The notes under the pieces: model-generated
Database searches by the model: none
The model's input: the letters and a program-made list of their open reading frames with translations, nothing else
Told to the model about the DNA's origin: nothing
Origin: Euglena gracilis
Taxonomy: Eukaryota > Euglenida > Euglenophyceae > Euglenales
Length of the DNA: 64,000 bases
NCBI GenBank assembly: GCA_039621445.1
Contig: CP154956.1
Coordinates: 3,261,873 to 3,325,872 of the forward strand
Reading direction: 5' to 3'
Shown: positions 1-54,648 of the stretch, piece by piece
How positions within the stretch are numbered: position 1 is the stretch's first letter
Layout: each line of letters starts with the position of its first letter
Translations under genes and position numbers: made by a program

Positions 1-471
1 ATATTTTTCATCCATAATGCATGACAGCATTTGGCTGAACTTTCTGGGACAGTGGAATGGGGGGAATGGGGGCGAGGGAAGGCCCCGCATCTGTGTGTTG
101 GAACAACACTCAGCCGCAGCGATGTGCCACAGCAATGTGCCGACTGAGACAACGATGCTGAGAGATGGGATGGCAATGGCATGCCGGAAGAAAGGACGGT
201 GTCAATCATTGCCTGAATGCTGTCCAAATTGATATCAGACCATCTCATCCGCAAAAAAACCCCCAAAATTCCCCGGGCATATGTTTGGTCCATATCTGAC
301 GACTTTCATTTTCGTGGATGGGAATTTTTTTGACAATACACACACACACTTCCTGAATAGACACATAGACACATGTGCTCCCAATGGGGGAGCACATGTG
401 TACACGCGAGGGGTGTGTACGTGCGTGTTTGTTGTGTGTATTGTGTGTGCTGTGTTGCGTTGTGCTGTGTG

Positions 472-484
472 TTTGTGTGTGTGG

Positions 485-538
<54 letters not shown>
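472..538 (+). repeat. GT microsatellite
   Basis: About 67 bp of GT dinucleotides preceded by imperfect TGTG-rich sequence from about 410. Confidence 0.95.
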
Positions 539-543
<5 letters not shown>

Positions 544-737
544 CATGTGCATGCACATTTGCCTCTTTTGGAATGAAGGGAGCAACACAGAAGCTGCCTG
601 CTGCCCCATTCCCCACCTCGCAGCGCACCGACGGGGGAACCTCCTCTGGGGTTCAGAGGGAAGGGGGGGGGCGATATGTACACGGGAGGAGGCTGGGCCA
701 GGAGCCGGCTTCCACACACAAAAAGCACGCCCGTCAG

Positions 738-832
738 CCGTGCCAATGGCGGGGCTTCTCCGCTTTCTCCGACAATGAATCCATTTCCTCGGACTTGCCC
801 CGATTTGCGGAGTTTGAGTACTGCTGCATTCG
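738..832 (+). CDS. Exon of an unidentified plus-strand gene
   Basis: A 95-bp block between CGTCAG and a textbook donor ATTCG|GTGAGTAAA. The frame encodes CQWRGFSAFSDNESISSDLP followed by RFAEFEYCCIR. It is non-repetitive, unlike the flanks (a GT microsatellite before, polyC tracts after). No family recognised; the acidic serine stretch might be a phosphorylated or disordered segment. Neighbouring exons were not found, so the gene runs off the left end or has long introns. Confidence 0.48.
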
Positions 833-954
833 GTGAGTAAATGACAACAAAACAGCCGTTGATCCGCCCCCCCCGCCCCCTCCCCCAACCCCGGCCAGCC
901 TCCCCAACAGGCTTGCTCAAGGGGGAGGGGGCCCACAGACTGGTCATTTGGAAG

Positions 955-1130
955 AAAACTCTGGCTTGATCCCCCTAATTTTTTTGCTCCGCCGCTGCGC
1001 GGAGCAAAAAAATGGGGTGGGAGTGAGGTTTTAATGTTTTTGGGCGGATTTTGTTCCAAAAAATAACACAAAGATGGCCAAAATGGACATTATTTGGCAA
1101 GTTTGGAGGCATAAAAAGAACACTGAAAAA
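955..1130. mobile_element. CAGGC-family element relic
   Basis: Contains the family's GCTCCGCCGCTGCGCGGAGC hairpin, GAGGTTTTAATG and TTTTGTTCCAAAAAATAAC, then decays. Both termini are missing. Confidence 0.5.
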
Positions 1131-1329
1131 ATTACCACTAGCTGACCTTAGCACCACCCACCCGGGGGTCCACTAGGATTTACATGCGTTCCACTAGGAA
1201 CACGGGTGAGGGCAAGATGGCAGGGTAGGGGGAAGTTCCTAATATAAATAAATCCTAATAAATCCTGATAAACAAACTGAAAATTCTTCCTGATAAAGAG
1301 GCAAAGGTTTCGGATGGGCGTTATGTTTG

Positions 1330-1400
1330 GTATAGGTTTAGGGTTAGGATTAGGGTTAGGATGAGGAAGGGATAGGGTTTGGGTAAGGAAAAAGATCTGG
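1330..1400 (+). repeat. Interstitial telomere-like repeats
   Basis: GGTTTAGGGTTAGGATTAGG followed by GTTAGGATGAGG. Degenerate TTAGGG-type repeats. They may mark an old repair or fusion site. Confidence 0.6.
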
Positions 1401-1460
1401 GAGGGGGGTGGTAGGGTGGGGGGTAGGGGTCCCGGGTTCGTTCCATGCCACGGGGCTGGG

Positions 1461-1615
1461 CAAACATTCATTAAATGTGGTTTGCAAAAGGCGTGTGAAC
1501 CAGAAACTATTTCTGGGTGTCCGCAAATAAACCACAAAAAATCTTTTGGTGTGCACAAAACTCGATCGTAAAACAATAACTAAAAGCGGAATGATCTTAA
1601 GACACTTTAATTTGG
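1461..1615 (+). mobile_element. Left-end fragment of the CAGACATTC-ended element
   Basis: Begins CAAACATTCATTAAATGTGG and continues with the GTGTGAACCA…GGTGTCCGCAAATAAACCAC subterminal array. It then shares AAAAGCGGAATGATCTTAAG with the interior of the complete copy (19,560-19,590). The other end is not found in the expected place, so it is truncated. Confidence 0.65.
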
Positions 1616-2159
1616 GGACGGCGTCAAATTTTGGCCTTCGGCACCTTTGATGCCGAAAGAAATTAGTCACTTTGAAGGGGGTAAACCAAAATGTTCGTAA
1701 AAAATTTTGGCCACTTTGGGGGGGAATTTGAGGGGGGGGGATGAGGGTAATTGAACTAATCTCGTCCATTTTGCCATGCGGATCGAAACTTTTGTTGATT
1801 TCCTTTTCGACATGGTAAAGAAGCTTTGCTTGGGGTTCTTTAAAGAAAGTTATGCACAAAACTACACAAAAAAAAACAGCTTAGCAGGCTTTGAGTCCAC
1901 ACTTGGAGGCTCCTCTTCAAGCTCAACTGGATTCCACTGTGTCTTTTTTTTAATAAAAAAAAGGCAAAAAAACAGAAAAAAAAATAAAAATAAAAAAAGC
2001 AAGGAAATAATTGTTGATGCATACCAATTGAATTGTTTCTAAAGCGTGGCAAATTCTCTTACCAATAAATGTGTACAAGAGGCCAGCGGCAACGTAAAAG
2101 CACAAAATTACCCTAATAGGAAGGAAAGGTCTAAAATTATATGTAACGGCCCAAATTGA

Positions 2160-2400
2160 CCAAAAAATATGCAGTCAAAATATGGGCAAATATGCTGTGG
2201 AAAACTCGAAACCTCGAAATATGCACTGAATGCAAAATATGCACTTTTTGGTAAAAAAAATACAATATATGTGCTAAACAGGGGGGGGGAATATGCAACT
2301 TGGCCCTTCAAATTATGCGAGCCAAAAAAATGCAAAAAAAATGCAAAAAAAAGTGCAAAAAAAATGCAAAAAAATGCAACTTGCATAAAATCCCTGAGAA
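2160..2400. repeat. TATGCA/A-rich repeat
   Basis: Many AAATATGCA and TGCAAAAAA words, with GGGGGGGGAATATGCAACTT in the middle; related to the 39.4 kb element. A second part occurs at 2,725-2,870. No gene in the interval. Confidence 0.55.
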
Positions 2401-2573
2401 AAAGGCTGGAGTACAACAGAGTTTTGCTGCCTGAAATCCGTAAACATGTGACAATGCTGGTGTACCTGTCAATGATTCACAAGCAGCGGAAATGAACGCA
2501 AAGTTGCTGATAACCTAAAACAAAGCCCCGGGGGCCCTTTGTCACTGTGGTTTTTGCCCCGGCCGCCCCAGCC

Positions 2574-2735
2574 CAGACATTCATTTGTGGTGGTGTGGTA
2601 CACCAAGGTTGTAGTTTTGTGGTTCGCCGGGGGACACCAAAATTTTTTGTGGTTCTCTTGTGGACGCCAAAATAGTTTTTTGCATCGTCATCTCTTTCCG
2701 AAGCACCAATGAAACAATCCATGGGGGGAAATATG
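2574..2735 (-). mobile_element. Right-end fragment of the CAGACATTC-ended element, inverted
   Basis: Reads CAGACATTCATTTGTGG then TGGTACACCAAGGTTGTAG, the reverse of the right end at 21,146. It also continues into shared interior (TTGCATCGTCATCTCTTTCC, GCACCAATGAAACAATCC). Truncated on its far side. Confidence 0.65.
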
Positions 2736-3245
2736 CGGACTGCATATTTTGCGCATGTTTCGCAGATTTAGCACCGGGGGGGGTACGCAACTTGCATAAT
2801 TTGCATTTTTTTTGCATAATCAGGTTTTTCCGAAATTTGCATTTTTTTGCATAAAATATTTTGCCCTGGAAAACTTTTTTGTAGTTGGTCGCCATGTCAT
2901 GTTTTGTCTCTGGTCCCTCTGCAGTTGCCTGGTGTCTTTGATACTTTCACCCTATTAAACGGCAGCTTTGCAGAGGAGTGAATGTTTTCCAAGTTTGTTT
3001 TTGTTGACCTGGAGGGACGATTTGCTTAGACTAAACGTGAAGGTACCATTCATGTTGATTTTCAAAGCTTCAGTGCTTGCTTCAGGTCTTCTTTTTCGAA
3101 ACTTTTTGAACGGTGGTTTTCCATTTCATGAGCACATTTGATTGGGACGGCTAATTATTGTTGATTAATTGTATTTTATTTGATTGACATTTTGACATTT
3201 GATTTATTTGTTGATTAATTTTGTATGTATATATATATATATAAC

Positions 3246-3378
3246 AAATGATGATGATAATCATAACGACAACAACAACAACAACAACAACGACGACGAC
3301 AACAACAACAACAACAACAACGACGACGACAACAACAACAACAACGACGACGACGACGACGACGACAACAACAACAAC
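3246..3378 (+). repeat. AAC/GAC trinucleotide array
   Basis: Blocks of (AAC)n alternate with (GAC)n, an ordered compound microsatellite. Codes poly-Asn/Asp only formally. The 3.0-3.7 kb stretch around it shows no gene. Confidence 0.95.
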
Positions 3379-3744
3379 TATAGCAAGCAAGGAGTGTTGA
3401 TAATGGCAGCTAAGATGTCATCAACCCAAAATGGACTGCTTCTGGAGCATCTTGTCTCGTGCCAAGGAAATATATTTTTTTGCGACCATCGTTCAACATC
3501 GTTTTTTAACTCTCTCTCCAGAACAAAAAAACATATACGCACTTCAACAAACACAATGTTCCGAAGAAGTCGCTTCCTGGAAATGCTTCAATATACAACC
3601 ATCTCCCGACGATGCATCACTGGGCTAGCCAACTAGGGAGGCAAACTATTGGAGATGGCAACCTCGGAGGCAACGAGGAAGCATAAAATAACGGCGGAGG
3701 TGGACCCGCTGCACCTCTGTAAATGACGTGAGCACTCAAAAACG

Positions 3745-3970
3745 GAACCTGAGACTTCTGACTTGACTAAGAAGTCACTTCGTAGTCAAATCAGACTTAA
3801 CTTCTTAGTCAAGTCTGACTTGACTTCTTAGTCAAGTCTGACTTGACTTCTTAGTCAAGTCTGACTTGACTTCTTAGTCAAGTCTGACTTGACTAAGAAG
3901 TAACATCAGACTTGACTAAGAAGGAGAGTCAGACCTCTTGACGTGACTTCAAGAAGTCAGACGTCAAATC
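3745..3970 (+). repeat. 23-bp palindromic minisatellite
   Basis: Tandem unit TCTTAGTCAAGTCTGACTTG ACT (23 bp) with decay at both ends. The unit is nearly self-complementary (AGTCAAGT…ACTTGACT), so the array can fold into many hairpins. Confidence 0.9.
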
Positions 3971-4744
3971 AGACGTCGTAGACGAAATAAAATGAAACGT
4001 AAATAATAAAGCTCGGAGGGGGGAACTACGATCGGCAATTTTCAAGCTTGCATTATATACTTTCGACACCAGAAATCCTCGAAATGTTCCCCCGAATTCG
4101 GTGAGAGTCCTAGCCAGAACACGACAGAGGAAATCTCAGGGGGAACATCAGGGGGGGGGTTGACGCAACTTTTGCCAAAATGGAAAACCAAAAAAAATTG
4201 ACTGCTGGCACAGGTTGAGGTGACCACCCAGGGGCGCAGCAGCAGCCAGAGAGCTGAGAGTTGGTAAAATAGACAAAAATGGCTCGAGAGGGAGGGGACA
4301 GGCCTCTGGCGGGCCAGCTGGCAACATCTTTCCCATAACGAGGGGAAAAGGTTTGTTCAAATGCTCTTCGTTTTTTGACCCCGAGGTCTATTCAATTCCT
4401 GTGCGAATCGTCCTCCAATCCTGACGTACTGGGAAAGCTTGAAGGCAGGTTTTCGGAAATTCAAAAACAGATGCACATGAACACACCCACACCCACACCC
4501 ACACCCACACTCACACAGCCACACAAACATTGCGCAAAGTATTGAATAAAGACCAGCTCAGGAGAGGGAGCTCAAAAATAAAAAAACTTTGAGCACATAG
4601 CCCAACTGCAAATGAGAATCAAAAAGGATTGAGGTGCCTGTCCTATTTGATTCCCATTTGCAATGGGAAATGTGCTCTAAATCGGAGCTGCCCTCTTTGG
4701 CATGCAAAAGTAAAAAAGTCCCAGCTCGTCTTGCACCACACAGG

Positions 4745-5055
<311 letters not shown>

Positions 5056-5129
5056 CATGGGTTCGGAGATTTTTTCTTGGAAAAACTCTTCAGCCCCTGT
5101 ATTGATGGCTTGGTATTAGGCTTTTGCCT

Positions 5130-5290
5130 ATAGACCTGGGAGGGGTCGACTGGTTTTCCATTTTGCTAGACACTGGGGAAGAAAAGTGAGGAGCTGGACC
5201 CCCTCCCGTCGGCGTCCCCCGACTGGGAAAACTTCCTCCAGCGCTGTGCGGCAGGTGGAAATGAGGCCTTTTAATATGCTCGTGTTGTGT
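5130..5290. mobile_element. CAGGC-family element relic
   Basis: Holds GCTAGACACTGG, the family phrase CCCCGACTGGGAAAA, CCAGCGCTGTGCGGC and GGAAATGAGGCCTTTTAAT. The second half is missing. Confidence 0.45.
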
Positions 5291-5339
5291 TACGTTTTTT
5301 TTTTACATGTGATGCTATTATTTGGCTGATTTTGTTAGT

Positions 5340-5944
5340 TTTTTTTTTACCGCCAGAATGCCCCAAAAACAACGACTGTCATGGCCTTTGGACCAAAATT
5401 TCGACAGCCATTGGGGAGGAGGCGTTAAGCCCAAGCCTCCTGGCTGAATGCCTGAGAAGAGGGGCCAAATTGACCCACAGCCCCGAAAAACCGAACAACA
5501 ACAAGAAGGAGGAGGAAGCCGTCGCTGTCATCGAGGGCAACGTGGTTGATGTTGATGCTGCAGTTGGTGCTGGCGTGCTAACAACCACAAGAATTTTATT
5601 GGCACCACTGAGTTCTTTTGGACAGTCCGGTGTGTGGGGGGGGGGTATGGCGAGCCAACAGCATCGCCAATCAGGGGCCGAAGCTGCCTTGTTCTCGGTG
5701 CTTTGCCGATCCGACCTCAATGAAAGAAATTGCCACAGCCCAGCAGTCAGCAAACGACCCACAGGCCATTGCTGCATGGCGGAAAGCTCTGGGGGGGGGT
5801 CAAGGAAACTTGAGCAGGGGGGTCAGTGCGAACGCAGCAAGTACTTATAACTGCGTGGCAACATACTGGCACAGAAACCTTATTCCGTGGGAATGGAAGA
5901 AGGGAGCATGGGCAAACATGAAGCCAATCCTTGAACTGCGGTAA
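5340..5944 (+). CDS. Unassigned open reading region, possibly a decayed or multi-exon gene
   Basis: Two overlapping plus frames look more like protein than the surrounding repeats: one holds WTKISTAIGEEALSPSLLAE and an acidic-rich stretch (VAVIEGNVVDVDAAVGAG), the other FADPTSMKEIATAQQSANDP and WHRNLIPWEWKKGAWANMK before a stop at 5,944. A G run around 5,636-5,645 separates the frames, so a frameshift or an intron is possible. No family recognised. Confidence 0.28.
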
Positions 5945-7279
5945 AAGTCACAACAGCCAGAATGACGGAACCGAAGTCTGTGGCCAATGCTCCCCTGCGG
6001 GGACGGTGGTATAAATACAACACGCTCGCTGGCACTTAGGCGCGGGGTGTGAATGCGTTTGGCAGCTCACGCTGCCTTGGGACAAAAAGAAACGCAAACA
6101 CACAGCGAACGAGGTCCAATACAAACTGCGTACAACCATTGCTGACATCCCCCCAAATAAGACCCCTTGGGCCGACTGAACAAAAATACAAAACCAGACC
6201 CCTCTAACAAGCCCCTCCCCCCTGAAAGCGAAAAGAGCCAGAGACAATGAAAAATTCCTGGAAAATTACTGAAATCAAAGCAAGACATGAAAATGATGAA
6301 TACTATGATCTCCTTTTGGGACTTTTTGAGAACAAACAACCATGCAATGCTGAATTTGTATCAATTCACACATGGCGCGAAGTGCCGAAATAAAAACTAT
6401 CATGTTTTGGAAACCCTAAAAATGAAGGTTGTTTGGGAGTCAAACAAAAAACCAAAAATGACCACTTCTTATTTATTGGGGGGCTGAGGGGATAAATGCG
6501 AAAAGATTTATCCGCCCTTAAATAATGTCCCTCTTCAAAGAGACCAACCAACCAACTTGCGTGGGAAATTCAAATAATTCTGGATCTTTTTCCGGAATGG
6601 GGCGGGTCAGGTTGGTCACCCTGGCCCAATGTCCTGGCCCTCAAGAGCCCCCAAGCCAGCCAGCCAGCCAGCCAGCCAGGCGAAAACTCCCGTTCCAGTC
6701 ACCCCAAAGTGGGGGGGGGGGCGTCACCAAGCAATGGCAGGCTGCCGGCACGTTGGCGGGCAAAGAGGGGGGGCGGCAGCCAGGCCCTGGCCCCGACCCC
6801 GGTCCTGTCCGTAGGCTGGGTGGTCCGCTGCCCGGGGGACACGCGGCGACTCGCAGCCGTTCCCGGACCAGGCTGTTTTTTTACCAACCCCGGGGGGGAG
6901 GGGGGGTGCGGAGTGCCTATGAGTGCCTGCCCAGGCAGGCCACCCCCCCCCCCCGGGGTGGGGTCGGCGCCCGACTAAAACACCGCCTGCCCCGGACCCC
7001 CTCCGAAACAAGCCACGGGACTTCAGTTCAAGTCGTGACCCCCTGCAGGGCCGATCAGGGTTCGGCACAAGGGGAGGTGAGGGGGGTCGGACCCCCCGTC
7101 CAGCGGGACCGTCCTTGTGTCCAACCCCTGGGGCCGATTCTCGCCGGCTTTCATTGAGTATTGTTACATTGGTTGTCATTCGTGGCGGGGGGGAGAAGAC
7201 TAAATTGAGGGGAGGTCCCGCTGGCACGACACAAACCCTGCAAACAACCCTGTCTTATGATTGGTCCCCGACAGGGCAT

Positions 7280-7700
7280 TTTTTAACGACCCTCGGGGGG
7301 AGGTCCAGCTCAGAGGCTAAAGGATTTGGGCTGGCTGAAAAAGCTCCTGGCTGATGCCCCCCCCCCCCCCCGAAGGGGTCCTGGGCTTGAACTGGGCTGA
7401 CACGGGGCCAAACTAGGTACCCAAAAATCGAAATAGCGAAAATGTCCAAAAATACTGCCAATTGTGCAAAAATAAAATCGATTTTTTTGACCCAAATTTG
7501 CCCTGGCCAGCCCCTTTCCGACCCATTTTCGCCCATTTTGCATCCCGAAAGGGAAAAATTCATTACTGTCCAGCTGCCCTTGGGGGGCTGAAAAATAAAA
7601 TTAAACTTGTTGGGGGAGGGACCGGGGCTGGGAAAAAAGCTGCTGGCTTGCTGGACCCTCCCCCCTCCGTCCGGGGGTGGGGCCAAATTTCCTTACGCTA
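7280..7700. repeat. GTCCAGCTCAGAGGCT dispersed repeat
   Basis: Shares GAGGTCCAGCTCAGAGGCTA, GGGCTGGCTG, CCTGGGCTTG and TACTGTCCAGCTGCCCTTGG with 15,480-15,745 and 16,085-16,330. The rest of 5,950-8,300 contains no recognisable gene; it is AT-rich with polyG/polyC runs and a CCAG array at 6,655-6,680. Confidence 0.6.
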
Positions 7701-8384
7701 TGCCCTGGCCCCCTGTAAAACGCACAAAATGGGCAAAACAATTCACCTGAATTTTAGGCCCGAAATTGGGCCTTAATCCTAAAATCCTAACACTTACCCC
7801 ATTCCTAATAATATTCCCACTTTTAAGAAAGACAACAAAAAATAGGGATGCTCCTGAGAACTGGTGTGAATTACTTTCGAGCCCCCCGGGGAATGTAATA
7901 CCACATAAACAACCTGTAATTAAACAACATATAATGAAGACATAAAGAACCTGAAAGAAAAGCAAAAAAACCACACAAAAAATGAAAATTCGATTTTAAA
8001 TAGCTTTAAACAACCAAAAGGCAAAATCCTGTAATTTTGTAATGTAATGTAATTTGGTAATATTGGGAACATGTTGAGACCCCAAAACATGCTGTTATGT
8101 TTTGCATCGGCGCAAGGAAATGATAAAAATTTGGTTGGACCTCACGGGAAAATCGGGTTTGTAATTCAGAATCTAATTTGCAACATTTCCCAACAAAAGC
8201 CCAAAAAAAGAAAAAAAGAGAAACAAGCAAGCCTTTCCCCAGAAGCACGCAAAAAAAATCGAGAAATCCGAAAAATGAAAACGGAAAACACAATAATATG
8301 CCCTTTGGCATAACCCCCCCTTATTTATAATGACGGGTCGGCATGTCACTTTACATTTCTTGAAATCCCAGGGGGGGGGGCGGC

Positions 8385-8715
8385 ATAAATGGGGGTCAGT
8401 ATAAATGTGTCAAGGTGCCTGACTGGGGGGGGGGGCAGGGACGAGGTATTTTGCATTCATCCTCTCTCCTGTTTCGTCGTCACCCCAATAAACAACAGTC
8501 CATCTATTCACATTTCGCCCAAAAAGTGGGCCTTTTTATTTATTGTGACCTCCTTGTGCTTTGTTGTAATTTACCTTGGTGCGCACCGGATGCAAGAGAG
8601 GGGGTCAGTATAAATGGATTTCTTCTGATTTTTCGAGGGGGGGGGTCGGTAAAAATGGGGGAAATCGGTATTAACGGGGGGCCGGTCTAAATGGCGGGGG
8701 GTTTTTTTATTTTTA
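8385..8715. repeat. GGGGTCAGTATAAAT repeats
   Basis: The phrase GGGGGTCAGTATAAATG appears at 8,392 and 8,602 and, modified, at 8,645-8,690 (GGTCGGTAAAAATGGGGG, CGGTATTAACGGGG, CCGGTCTAAATGGCGGGG). Fits the polyG-rich repeat style of the window. Confidence 0.6.
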
Positions 8716-9186
8716 TTAGGCTGCCATTTGACGCAACCCCATGTTTCCCTTATTTAATGTATTTCCAGGGTTGACTTTAACTTCAACCGTGTTATTTATG
8801 GGGTCTCATGATATACAAAAGGTCGGTTTTTTTTCCCCAGAGCACTTTGGGATGGCTGATTTTCCGCGCTTCTTCTCCGCCCCCTCAGGCAAAAGCCTGC
8901 TTGGGAAATGGGAACAACGAGAGACAAACGCAGAGGGGCAAACCATGTGCGATGGGTTGGTTCCTGGTGGTCCTACTCATACTGGTGCTACACTTTGCAA
9001 CGGGATTCATGGAGGGTTGTGATCATGTGGTTGTGTTTTAAAGCAATGAGGAACAGTGAAATGCACGCAACCAAAACATTCTTGGGGGTGAAAGACTCCA
9101 GAAAAAGCTGAATTTGGCCAACGCCGGGGGGAGGGGGTCTCGGCGCACTCCAAAGCACCCCCCCCCCCCTGGGTGGGGTCGCCACC

Positions 9187-9518
9187 ATACCATTGCTTAG
9201 CGACCCCCCGGGGGGGGGTCACTTTCCACCCTGAAAAAACCAATCAGTCACTTTTTCCAAAAAAACCACTCAGTCACTTTACCCCCCCCCCCCCCGGGGA
9301 TCGGCCACTCTTCAGGAGGCAATGAAATTTTGCCAAAAAGTCGCAAAAATCCAAAAAATTTTCCGGCGCCTTCGGCGCCAGGCCAGCCACTCTTTCATTT
9401 TTGGGCCTACCCCCCCCCCCCCAGGGGGGCTCTGGGCCAAAAAAAAAAACACAGTCAGTCACTCTGAAAAAACCCAGTCAGTCACCCGGGGGGTAGGACA
9501 GGTGTTAAGCAATGGTAT
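9187..9518. mobile_element. ATACCATTGC-ended element with 10-bp target duplication
   Basis: A 332-bp element with 13-bp perfect inverted ends ATACCATTGCTTA, flanked on both sides by GGTCGCCACC (9,177-9,186; 9,519-9,528). Interior: repeated CAGTCAGTCACTTT phrases, polyC/polyG blocks and a CGGCGCCTTCGGCGCC hairpin. A 9-11 bp duplication is typical of Mutator-like elements. Mirror copy at 63,279-63,611. Confidence 0.88.
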
Positions 9519-10604
9519 GGTCGCCACCACCTGAAATTTCAGCCCATTCCAGAAGCAAATGTGGTTCCCACTTTGGTCCAGAAAAGGTTGGGGAAAAAAA
9601 CTGGGAAGCCTCAGGTACATCTGCCAGAAATAGAAAAAAAATGGATAAATTGTGAAACAACTGGAAATTGTCAGTCAGGGGAGGAGGGGGTCGGTTTTGG
9701 GTCTTCGTGAGGTCCGACCCGAAAAAAAGCGCTTGAAAATGGCCTGGCACCATTGCCAGAGGGGTGACTACAGCACCAGCCACATCCATAACATTGGGCA
9801 GATTTGTGTGGCGGAAATACAAATGGAGACCCGGTTCAGGGCTGGAGGGTGGAGCCCCCCCAGAAATTCGACTGACCCAGGGCCATTCTTTACTCTGAAA
9901 AAAAATATTCATTCGCTCAAAAAAACATCTTTCTTGTGCTAATGCATTTTACACAAACTCAATGAGAACTTCCAGCCAGTTACCAGCTTGGGGGTGGCTG
10001 ATCCAAAATGATCCATGGGCAACATCGGTGCCAGATAAAAGAGGAAAATTTTAGCCCGCATATTCAGTGCAGGAGTCACCTGGGGGGGGGGGGTCCGGAG
10101 CCAAAACAAGACACTGTCTCCAGAAAACCAGTCAACCTGGGGAGGGTCTGCAACCTAAAAAAGCTGTTGGATGTCCTCAAAACCAAAACAAATAGTGATG
10201 GGATGCAGCATAAAAACAGAAAAAATGATGCAAAATTCCGGAAAATCAAAACCCTGATGCGGTGGGCAGAAACACAGGACAACCAAAATGGAAAGCCAGT
10301 AAAAGGTAATGGTAATGGCAACGGTAATGGCAGTGGTAATGGTAAGCATGGGTACCTGTGATCGCATTATACTAATGACACGACAGCGGTGGCTTCCTGT
10401 TGTCATCCAGGTGCGCTGCGCTGGGCTAGACCTTGGGGGGTTGGTATTACGGTGTTGTGCCACGCGTTGGGGCGTGGTGCAGCCAAATTGGTGAAAACAG
10501 AGGGGGGTGCCAACTCTCTATCAGGCCAAGTGGGCAAGGAGGGCCAGAGGCCAACTCTGAGTCACACCAGGTGTCACATGTCAAATCAGCCACAAAATAA
10601 ACAT

Positions 10605-10662
<58 letters not shown>

Positions 10663-10708
10663 TTCCTCTTCTTCTTCTTCTCATTAATTATTATTATTAT
10701 TATTAATA

Positions 10709-10779
<71 letters not shown>

Positions 10780-10840
10780 AATCATCATCATCATCATCGT
10801 CATCGTCATCGTCATCATCATCATCATCATCATCATCATT
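10605..10840 (+). repeat. CTT and ATC microsatellites in the left arm
   Basis: (CTT)n at 10,605-10,680, a short TTA part, then (ATC)n to about 10,838. The mirror tracts (62,042-62,250) differ in length and interruption pattern, showing independent slippage after the arm duplication. Confidence 0.95.
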
Positions 10841-11267
10841 ATTTCTTCATTCTGAAAAAAAATGTGTCTGTTGTGCTGTGCAAATGCGCAGTATCCATTT
10901 TTTCGTAAATTCTTTATCCACGAATCATTTTTCTTTCGGGACGCTTTTGCCCTCGATTAGACGTGATGTTGTGCCTGCTGTTTGTTTTCCCTGGAACCCC
11001 TCCATGCTCTGGGATAGAGAAGGGGGAGAAAGTGTCTGCAAAAAAATCCGCTTCGTGCCAAAAAGGAGAGCTTCTTTTGTTTTTCCTATTCTGGGGTTTA
11101 CTATTGAACTTTCAGGCATTTGGATCTGGGATCTGGCAGGGGGCCCTCGGAAAAAAATGCGCAAAAAATGCGAAACGCATCCCCCCCCCCGGATCTGGAT
11201 CAATATCTCACCATATCAGGCTTCAGCAATTTCTGAAATTTCAAAATTTTTTTTCGAGAAATATTTC

Positions 11268-54032
<42,765 letters not shown>

Positions 54033-54084
54033 TTGGACTCCGTTGGCGGCCGCGGGAAAACAACAACGCAATCCAGTGCGAGAC

Positions 54085-54270
54085 ACCAAAACCAGCCACC
54101 GAAGAGACAACCCCCCGCTCTCACATCTCAATTTTGGGACCCCTCCTGGGGTCCCACCAGTAAATTGTTGTCTTTTTCGGATTGCTGTCATGTATTTGTA
54201 TACTTCAATTCAACCTTGAAGCTCCCAAACCTCCTTTTTCATCATCATTATCCTCTTCATCTGCTAAATC
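54085..54270 (+). repeat. Direct repeat, second copy
   Basis: Second copy of the unit at 53,070; located immediately upstream (minus strand) of the start codon, so it would overlap the promoter or 5' UTR. About 85-90% similar by eye. Confidence 0.85.
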
Positions 54271-54555
54271 CCTGAAACGTGACTGCCACCACCGTTTTGT
54301 TTCCCCTGGTTTTGGGTGTTTGGGGCTTTGTGCACGGCTTGCACAAAAACAAATTCCGCCCTGAAATTCGGCTGCCAGGCTTCCACACGTCCCACAGGTC
54401 GCAGCTGGGTACCCACTGCCCCAAAACTGCAGGGGCAGACTTGCAGGAAAAAATGGCTGCCGCCAAAATGGACCCCACCAGCCTGGGGTATTGGCACCCA
54501 GCCACACACCCCAGGGAGCCCCTCCAGGGGGAACTCGGGTGGGTAAGGGCAATTT

Positions 54556-54648
54556 TGTGTCCAAAGTTTTTGTGCCCAAAGTTTTTGTGTCCAAAATTTT
54601 TGTGTCAAAAATTTTTGTGTCCAAAATTTTTTGGTCCAAAATTTTCGG
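54556..54648 (+). repeat. 17-bp tandem repeat
   Basis: Five to six units of TTTTTGTGTCCAAAATT with small changes; short array of no evident function. Confidence 0.85.

Noticed and set aside
1330-1400. True telomere
   Set aside because: Only a few degenerate TTAGGG-type units in the middle of other repeats; interstitial remnant at most.
3151-3390. Poly-Val / poly-Asn-Asp frames
   Set aside because: Translation of the AAC/GAC array.
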